Source of the DNA: Forficula auricularia
Taxonomy: Eukaryota; Arthropoda; Insecta; Dermaptera; Forficulidae
Length of the DNA stretch: 64,000 nt
Direction of reading: 5' to 3'
Assembly (NCBI GenBank): GCA_024734495.1
Contig: JALMQS010000187.1
Span: 12,977,952 to 13,041,951, forward strand
Shown here: positions 56,684-64,000 of the stretch, piece by piece
Layout of the letters: each line of letters opens with the position of its first letter
How positions within the stretch are numbered: position 1 is the stretch's first letter
Notes under the pieces: model-generated
The model's database searches: none
What the model was told of the DNA's origin: nothing
Seen by the model: only the letters and a program-made list of their open reading frames with translations
Made by a program: the position numbers and the translations under genes

Positions 56684-57256
56684 TTTTAATATTACTTTTA
56701 TTTGTTTACACTGAACGTGAGCATGATTTAACGAAAATTTGACCACAACGATCGCTGCGATCGATTCAGTTATCCCCACCATGCACTCCGCATACGGTCC
56801 CAATTGGGTAGTTTTCGTGGCAACAATAACCGCAATGATGGAGGTATTCTTGTACAAAATTTCAAGGAAGATATTTATTTTTATTATTTTTAAATTTATC
56901 TTAAAAAAATGTGTGCAACTAATTAATAAATAATTATGTAATCAGAGAGAACCAACCAGTGATAAAAAAATTAAAATATAATAAAAATATGTCTGATTAA
57001 AATTATTAACAAAATATTGGATTAAAATCCTTTAATTTTGCATTACCAGATAATATAGGAAAGATCCTCCCCACTTGCCCCTCTACATAAAAAATAAAGT
57101 ATTAAAATTATTCAAATAAAATTTATATATAAATAGATATAAATTAGGGTGATTCATTTTTCTAAAGTTGCTATATTTGTGTCACTTTGCTCATGTTCTT
57201 GGTTTTCTTCATCTATAAGAGCTCTATCTTTAAAATTTAGAACAAATTAATTAATA

Positions 57257-57582
57257 CAGTAGAACTCGATAATCCGCCAGACTCGATTGTCCGGTCAGAA
57301 ATTGAGTTTTTAAGGAAATTCGAAAGATTTAGTGGTTGTTCCTTACAGACTGATTGAACATTGAAATTTCAGCCAAAGTGCCCATAAAGACTCGTTTGAA
57401 GTGAAATATACATTTACTGTTTTGTTATGTTACTTTGTAAATAAAGTACACGTTTTTTTTGCTCTTTAAATTGTTATTACTGACATATTTCCTTGTTCAA
57501 GTTTTTTGATTTTTTTAAAGACCTCATTGATCCGGCATTGGTAGATCCCCAACTGTGCCGGATGGTCGAGATTCTACTGTAT
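57257..57582. mobile_element. pogo/Tigger-like MITE
   Basis: Ends tacagtagaactcgataatccg and ccggatggtcgagattctactgta are inverted repeats of pogo type. About 325 bp, no coding. Confidence 0.75.
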
Positions 57583-57776
57583 TTAGAGGTTGTACACTTT
57601 GATCACTTTTTTCGAAATTCTACTCCCTCCTAACAATGTAGCGTATGTGTACTGATGCACTTTTTACTACTTGGAGGTTAGACTGAAAGAGATTACAAAT
57701 TCAAGGTTCCAGGAGCTCTTCATCAAGCCAAGTGGATGGCTAAAGATCCATATATGCTCTTAAGATTGCCCTATAC

Positions 57777-58413
57777 CAGAAGTGGGGAACCTGTGGCCTC
57801 CAGAACCATAAAGTGCGGCCTTCTGGGTATGTTGTGAAAAATAGTAAATTTTCTAAGAAATAAGAAAATTACGAGAACTATAGTTACCGTGCCTCACGAC
57901 TTTAGCGCCAACTGGCAACCAAAGTGTAAACATAATAGGAATATTTATTAAATGTTTATATGTCATTTTTGTTTACAATTATTATTGTTATTTATTTATT
58001 TAAAAATATATATATATAATACAATATTTCTATGATAAATAAATAAAAAAATAATATATGAGTATTTGCCACAATTCTCCCAAATTATTTGAATAAATAA
58101 ACATAAGAGAGCGCTACCTTCGGTAGTAGTGCTGTCTCTATGTTTAACGCACGATCCCTATAATTCTGATGTTACAAATGAGATCACCGATGTACACTTT
58201 GAAGACCGAATACATCTCCAAACATCCATGCTTAGGACCCGATATCCCGATGCTGTCTCGACAAAAGCAATCTCAGAAGTTATTAGGGGAGAAAAAATTA
58301 AATGAATGATAAATTGTCTTATGTTAACTTTTTAATGTAGGGACCAACTGGCGACCAAAATGTAAACATAATAGGGATATTTATTAAATGTTTATATGTC
58401 ATTTTTTGTTTAC

Positions 58414-58445
<32 letters not shown>

Positions 58446-59079
58446 AATATATATATTTCTAGGATAAATAAATAAAAACAAAACAATATATGTATTATTT
58501 GTCACAATTTCCCCAAATTATTTGAATAAATAAACACAAGAGAGCGCTACCTTCGGCAGCCTCTATGTTTAACGCACGATCCCTCGATTTTTAACCGACT
58601 TCAAAAACGGAGGAGGTTTTCAAATCGACTGATTTTTTTTTTTTTTTTGTGTCTATGTTACACGATATCTTCGCCAATTGTGAACCGAGTTTGATGATTT
58701 TTTTTGCATTGTGTTCAGTATAGTTTCCGATTGGTAAAAAACTAAATTTCATTGGTATTGGACTTTTTTTGTTATGTATGTTCACTTGTTCACCCATAAA
58801 TTCTTTGTTTATGAACCTGTTTATGTTTATTTGTTTTGTTTATATAATTATTTTATAACTTTTAATGCATTTTATTTTATTTTTTGAGTTCTTATTATTT
58901 TATTTGTTGAATTTAATTTTTTTTGTAGACGGTTTTTTTCTCTAAAAATTTTCATGTAACTATGTTACTAATGACTATAAAATAACTTGAAAAATCAAGT
59001 CTAAAACAGTTATGAGGCCTTCTTGGGAAATTGAACTTATCAATGTGGCCTGTAAAACAAAAAAGGTTCCCCACCCCTG
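57777..59079. mobile_element. hAT element
   Basis: Ends CAGAAGTGGGGAACC and GGTTCCCCACCCCTG. Flanks ccctatac (57769-57776) and ctctatac (59080-59087), one mismatch. Interior contains an internal near-duplication (57905-58140 and 58345-58570: 'gtaaacataata.ggatatttatt') and a family-B fragment (58585-58945). No intact transposase. Confidence 0.85.
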
Positions 59080-59837
59080 CTCTATACACTAAAGTGGAGA
59101 ATATGAACAATCAAGAATTGAGTAGCATATTTTGTCAGCTATTGACATAAAGCAGTTGTAAGTCGATGGGCTCCAAAAAATGATTTGAATATAGGATTTG
59201 ATACAACTTTTGAACTCTAACCCAGATTGAGATATCAAGGAATGAATGCACTTAAAAAGTGGCTAAAAGACACCTTTGGTATCTATCGGAAACAAATGTT
59301 GGATGTTGAATTTTTCATTTAAGTCTCATTTGAAGTTTTGTTTGATTTCAGAATAAAAATGATTAACATTGAAAATCTTGCTTTTTTTAAAGCATATTTT
59401 ACGGTATATGTTAAAAGTGTTCAACCTCTAAATATTATCCACTCATCGTAATTTTTGTCAGATATCATTTTTATATCAATAGGACTGAGAACATGAGCAA
59501 AGTCTACATAAATTTTAAATTTTTCTATACAAAAATGAATCACCCTAATATACATACCTATATAAAATATATATGAATAATTTCTTGGAATTTACGAATA
59601 TAGTCGACGATCATTCACTGGTAAATTCATTTAGTGTATTAAGAATAAAAGGGTCCTCAGCGTTTAAATCAGGAACTACATAAAAGATTTTCAAAAATTA
59701 ATGAAATCATTTTCTAAGATATGAGAACAATCTTAATTCTTTGGTGATTTCAGCAAAAGTTGAGCATTTACTGTAGTCATTCCAAAAGTTTTATTTTAAA
59801 TTATTTAATATTTTTTTTTAATTTTTTTTTAATATAT

Positions 59838-60210
59838 CTAGATATTTATAAATATTTTTTTTTTTAAGAAGGAGATGACTACAGGAAATGCCATCAAGCG
59901 ACAGGGGCTAATAAATTTAAAGTTTTGGGTAGTTATTGGGGCCCAAGTGGTAAGAGGGGTTAAATAGATTAGGCCCCCCCACGCAACGCTTCTAGTCTTC
60001 AAAATCATCAGCTGATTCTTTTGACTACATTTTTTTTTTTTGCAATAATTGAAGAAAATAAAAATCACTGATAGTTTGTTATTTAATTTTAGGCGATAAA
60101 TTAACTCTACGATGAATGAGCTGGAGAAAGAGAGGAATAGAGAAGGTAATTTAAGTTTAGTCGACACAGCCGCTTCAGCTCTCGTTCATATCTGAAAAAG
60201 AAGAAGAGAT
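59838..60210. other. unassigned stretch with weak coding look
   Basis: A 109-codon minus-strand frame and a plus-strand text (gaatgagctggagaaagag) occur here. Neither has splice or homology support that I can see. Confidence 0.2.
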
Positions 60211-60710
60211 TTCATCAAATTAATGAATACACAATAATCAACGATTGGTAGTATTTGGAAATTTAACCCTCGACTCAAGAGTATTCCTATGGAGGGTTGA
60301 ATTTTATTTTTGTTTGTGTTATTTGATTACACTATTGAATAAAAATTCCTCCCCGTAAACCTAACAATGGATTCCAGTAGAGTTTTATACGCTGATTATC
60401 ATGAAATTTCCAGATTTTTTACAACACCTCAGAGTTTTGAGATATTATCGGTCAAAATGAAGAGATTGATTTAATCGGACTGGATAATCGGAAAAGAGTT
60501 TTTTTTATTTAATTAGTTTTTTCCTCTTATTAAAAACAAGGACTAAAAAGATGATCAAGGACACTCGATGGTGGAGAAGTAATCTCCGAAGTCAAAGCTC
60601 AAATACAATGTATATATTAATTCATGTAAAATAATTGGTTCAATAAAATTAAAAAAAAAATATCGGTCAAAATGACGAAAAAGGTAATTTTGACTTATAA
60701 TAATAAAACA

Positions 60711-60965
60711 TGAGCAAGATGCGAGGTAGGTTTCACAAAAAAAGGAAATAAAACAAAATTGAGTTTTGAATTCGATATATTTCGGGGGTGAGCCCATCAT
60801 CAGGAGTCAAAGTAAATTTTAAAAAAATTGTTATTTGTAAAATTATTTTTCCAATGTATAATCAGTTTACTTTGACTCCTGATGATGGGCTCACCCCCGA
60901 AATATATCGAATTCAAAACTAAATTTTGTTTTATTTCTTTTTTGTGAAACCTACCTCGAATCTTA
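60711..60965. mobile_element. foldback Penelope-type repeat pair
   Basis: Arms of about 110 bp (ataataaaacatgagcaagat... and reverse). Both cores are intact: minus 60771-60802 and plus 60879-60909, CTGATGAT, GGG/CCC around ctcac, GAAATATATCG. Confidence 0.8.
60879..60909 (+). ncRNA. Penelope-type hammerhead ribozyme motif
   Basis: CTGATGAT, GGGctcacCCC, then GAAATATATCG. Potential cleavage would follow ATC, which obeys the NUH rule. Confidence 0.6.
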
Positions 60966-61404
60966 CTCAAGTTTTATTATTATATTAAAATGTTTCACCT
61001 AGAACCAACACCTAACTCCTTAAAAGTTATTCATTTTGACTTATTTTCGAGTCCCATTAAATATTAAACAACAATATTTGAAATCAAAATATTTTGTTGA
61101 CGTAATAGAAACTACAACTACGTGATTATAAAGGATAATAAACATAACTTTTAAGGAGTTCGGTGTTGGTTCTAGGTGAAACATTTTAATATAATAATAA
61201 ACATAGATAAAAACATAAGGTGTTAGTTTTTTAGTTCTAATTGAGCTAAAAACAAGTGGTAATTTGAAAATCAAAGAGAAAGTTGTTTTCTATTACGTCA
61301 ACAATATATTTTGATTTCAAATATTGCTGTTTAATATTTAATGGGACTCGAAAATAGGTCGAAATGGCCTTTTTCGTCATTTTGACCGATAAATTACATG
61401 ATAA

Positions 61405-62150
61405 TCAGCGTATAAAAATAATTTTTAAGAAAAAAATAAAAACCGACTTCAAAAAATTAAATGCAACAAATAAAATACACTAAAAGGTATAAAATAATTA
61501 TTATCTTATTTAGTTACAACTAAACGACGAAATATTGACATGAAGTTGCTTTTTGAAGTCGGTGCCAAACTAACTATACCTATAAGCGAGCATACCCTCC
61601 AAACGTACTAAGTAAGATCCGTCGAGTGCGATTCATAAAAGGTATATGTTTGGCGCCGACTTCAAAAAGTAATTTCATGTTAATATTTCGTCGTTTAGTT
61701 GTAACTAAATAAGATAATAATTATTTTATACCTTTTAGTGTATTTTATTTGTTGCATTTAATTTTTGAAGTCGGTTTTATTTTTTTCTTAAAATTATTTT
61801 TATTTTTCTCTTTTTAGTGATGTTATTAATAGTGATCATATCATCAGAACTTGACCAAATTAATATGACACCATCCCTAAGACACCCCCTTTCGGATAAA
61901 AAAAGAACCATCGAAATCGGTTCATAAACAAAGAGGTTAGGTCTAAACAAACCTAATAAAAAAGGTCTAATACCTATGAAAAAATACGAAAAAAAATGGG
62001 ACCAATCGGAAGCTAGACTGGACCCAATGCAAAAAAAATTTTCAAAATCGGTTGAGAATTGGCGGAGATATGAGGTAACATAGGCGCAAAAAAAAAAAAA
62101 AAAATTCAATCGAATATAGAACCTCCTCCTTTTTTGAAGTCGGTTAAAAA
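61405..62150 (+). repeat. dispersed repeat family B, copy 3
   Basis: Same structure as 24195-24925, including the central gaagtcggtgcc...ggcgccgacttc stem and the end ttttttgaagtcggttaaaaa. Confidence 0.85.
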
Positions 62151-62639
62151 CTCTACTGTAATCCATTGTTGGGTTTACGGGGAGAAATTTTTGGTTAATT
62201 TTTGTCGAGCAGTATTATTTATATATGAAATATTGTTAATCACTGTTAGATTACTTTATACATACATATATGAAATATTGTTAAATTCTAAAATGTGTAT
62301 TAATTGAAAATTTAATTTTTATTTAATTATTATTATTTAAAATTGTTAATGAGACTGGATGAATGATGACAAATAAATAAATAAATCAGAATGTATCTTC
62401 TCCTTGCTATAAATAAGTATACATATCTTTTAAAAGAAATTTTAGTTTACACTACTATCGTTTATAGCTTTTTATGTTTATTTAGAAGAGATTTTAAAAA
62501 TACAAAAGAAGAAAACTGCAGCACAATTATTTCTTAACCAGCTGCGAAGTCCGCATTCGGCGGGCATCTTTGTGGCCAGAAAGCTTCGCATCTGGCCAGG
62601 AATATAATAGTAAATGATAATTAATCAAATAATTTATTA

Positions 62640-62880
62640 TCTTGAAAGTTTTTTGTCGAGAGTAGCAGAATTTTTATATATTGAAGGGGACAATAAAAGA
62701 ATGTAGTCTTCTGCTGGAATTATAAATTTTATTTATAAAGAGACTATAGTTTCGAGGGCTTTTCCTCTTCATCAGTCTATTACAATTGATTCACAGGAAT
62801 TAATGTATGAATGGATGAAAGCTCTCGAAACTATAGTCCCGTTATAAATAAAATTTATAATTCCAGCAGAAGACTAAACC
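62640..62880. mobile_element. foldback Penelope-type repeat pair
   Basis: Same family as 7320-7605. Minus core 62742-62775: CTGATGAA, GAGG/CCTC-like, GAAACTATAGTC. The plus arm is truncated and keeps only gatgaaagctctcgaaactatagtc. Confidence 0.7.
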
Positions 62881-63344
62881 ACTAAATTTTTGAGCTCATT
62901 AGCATTTAGTCATATCTCTTCTTTTAAATATGAAGAGTTTTCTAGGACAAATAGCTTTCAAGTATTTTTGTTTGGAAAATCAGTGGATACAAAATTGACG
63001 AAACGTCTGACCCATTTAAAAAAAAACTATATGTTTTTAATTTTATCCAATTCCCTACTATTCCTGTTATAAATTTACTAAGGATATGAATGATGTAACA
63101 TTATCTTGAAAATAATTATATCTATAAAAAATCGAGTCAAAATTGTGATTATTTTTTCGGAAATCTTGATATATTTCACATTCAAAATCTAAAATCTGCC
63201 CTTTTATTTTTCGAAAATTTTTGGGGAGATTGTCCAATTTCTTCTTATTTAAAAAAAAAAAAAAAGGTAAAATTGTATCAGATATGTTTTTCCAGTACGA
63301 ATATATAAAAATCTTAATGTTTAAAAAAATTTATAATTTTATGT

Positions 63345-63395
63345 CGGGCTGCATTCAGTGTAGTGCTGGGCCGCGGGTTGGACAGCCCTGCTCTA
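63345..63395. mobile_element. hAT right-end fragment
   Basis: ctgggccgcgggttggacagccctg resembles the ends of the 34495-35514 element. No partner left end was found. Confidence 0.5.
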
Positions 63396-63834
63396 AACAA
63401 AGCTTTTTTTTATTAAATGTGCCCATAATTATGAAAATGGACTAAGTCAAAAAATTAAAAAATTAGTTTTTTCATATTTTATGTTCCATCCATTTTAAAA
63501 AGTACAATAATAAGTATAAAATAATAATATTTGTGACAAAAACAACCCTTCAATTTAACAAAAAATTTAAATCAAGTCACTTAAGTTCTGGAAGAATTTT
63601 AATATACAATAATAAGATGTTGGTTTTGAAAAATCGCATAAATTTGAACCGTTAAATGGATTTTTAGTTGTCTCATTATAGAGAATTCGATACTTGTTTA
63701 TTTTAAAAAACTTTAAATATCTTAAAACTAACATTCAATGACTTGGAGCAATTTCATAATTATGAGCAGATGAGCACAAATGTTTTATGAAAAATAGAAT
63801 AATAATGTCAAAATGAAAGTTGAATGAATCTTAC

Positions 63835-63987
63835 CACGGTTGTTAACAATCAGGCTCTTACGTTTATCTTCTGCTGCCTGCTGGGCCGCCTGGGCTGTTT
63901 TAGTAAGGATAGGGGTTACTCCTCGAAGAGAAGCTGCCGTAATGCCACCTTGGTATGTATGATGTTGCCCAGGTCGGATTGGTTTAG
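63835..63987 (-). CDS. internal exon of an unidentified conserved protein
   Basis: Minus-strand exon of 153 bases with acceptor actttttcag|CT and donor CGTG|GTAAGA, both strong and both phase 1. Encodes KPIRPGQHHTYQGGITAASL, RGVTPILTKTAQAAQQAAED, KRKSLIVNNR. It looks like cytosolic, partly helical protein. It may belong to the gene whose end is at 5815-709, in which case the membrane-protein gene is nested in a 58-kb intron on the same strand. However, phase 1 here does not join phase 0 at 5815 directly, so at least one further exon would be needed. A separate gene is equally possible. Confidence 0.75.
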
Positions 63988-64000
63988 CTGAAAAAGTATC

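Larger units (their letters stand above)
57146..59549. mobile_element. DNA transposon remnant with nested pogo-like and hAT insertions
   Basis: Ends TTAGGGTGATTCATTTTT and aaatgaatcaccctaa are inverted. Coding traces at 57690-57776 read RDYKFKVPGALHQAKWMAKD and resume after the hAT insertion with LSSIFCQLL, RWAPKNDLNIGFDTTF, MNALKKWLKDTFGIYRKQML. This resembles the conserved tail of a DDE-type transposon protein often seen in insects, whose family I cannot name with certainty. Stops and frameshifts are present. Confidence 0.65.
60662..61395. repeat. inverted-repeat element split by a Penelope-type foldback
   Basis: Outer arm tatcggtcaaaatgacgaaaaagg (60660) and its reverse (61370). The left arm is broken after ttttgactta and resumes at 61035 (ttttgacttattttcgagtccc), which matches the right arm. 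The break holds the foldback at 60711-60965. Confidence 0.75.

Overview
This is a strongly AT-rich, repeat-saturated stretch of animal nuclear DNA. Signs of this are spliced exons with GT/AG borders, tRNA-derived SINEs, LINE tails with (AAAT)n, 8-bp hAT duplications and many Tc1/mariner, hAT and Penelope-type remnants. An arthropod, most likely an insect, fits best: the repeats that begin or end with 'accgacttcaaaaa...' are of a kind common in insect genomes. There is no operon, phage or CRISPR feature. Most of the window reads as intron and intergenic transposon debris, with few exons.

Host genes. (1) On the minus strand at the left edge, four exons that keep frame across three introns (5815-5680, 5627-5545, 3620-3296, 899-709) make the C-terminal 244 residues of a conserved protein ending in a Gly/Thr/Ser/Pro-rich tail. 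(2) A minus-strand gene runs from a GC-rich first exon at about 40.1-39.7 kb to about 9.8 kb: signal peptide (39789-39736), Cys-rich ectodomain and start of the membrane helix (23913-23782), helix plus poly-Arg plus PPPPPY tail (13699-13363), and a possible terminal exon (9961-9779). This is the layout of the small WW-domain-binding membrane proteins (WBP1/VOPP1 or Shisa type). (3) A minus-strand internal exon at 63987-63835 belongs to an unidentified gene. (4) A plus-strand terminal exon lies at 55182-55338.

Mobile DNA, left to right: a mariner element with both ends (4.3-5.2 kb), a palindromic Tc1 remnant (6.2-7.3 kb), inverted and direct copies of a 'ggggatattttgtc' minisatellite element (0-12 kb), a hAT element (15.5-17.0 kb), a LINE broken by a SINE inside a foldback element (18.1-19.9 kb), LINE C-termini (21.9 and 27.4 kb), a family with Stowaway-like ends whose decayed coding resembles plant-type mariner transposase (25.0 and 30.9-33.9 kb), a head-to-head mariner fragment (25.9-26.4 kb), further hAT elements (29.3, 34.5, 53.5, 57.8 kb), a Tc1 transposase fragment (40.3-41.1 kb), a near-perfect palindrome of about 0.7 kb (42.1-42.8 kb), and several MITEs.

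The most interesting signal is a scattered set of about two dozen short motifs, CTGA-N-GA-W, stem, GAAAC/T, then a short stem and usually GTC/GTT/ATC. Their stem II sequences differ completely between families but still pair. These look like minimal hammerhead ribozymes of the kind carried by Penelope-like retroelements. Here they mostly sit as inverted pairs in foldback elements, and once as a 203-bp tandem pair.
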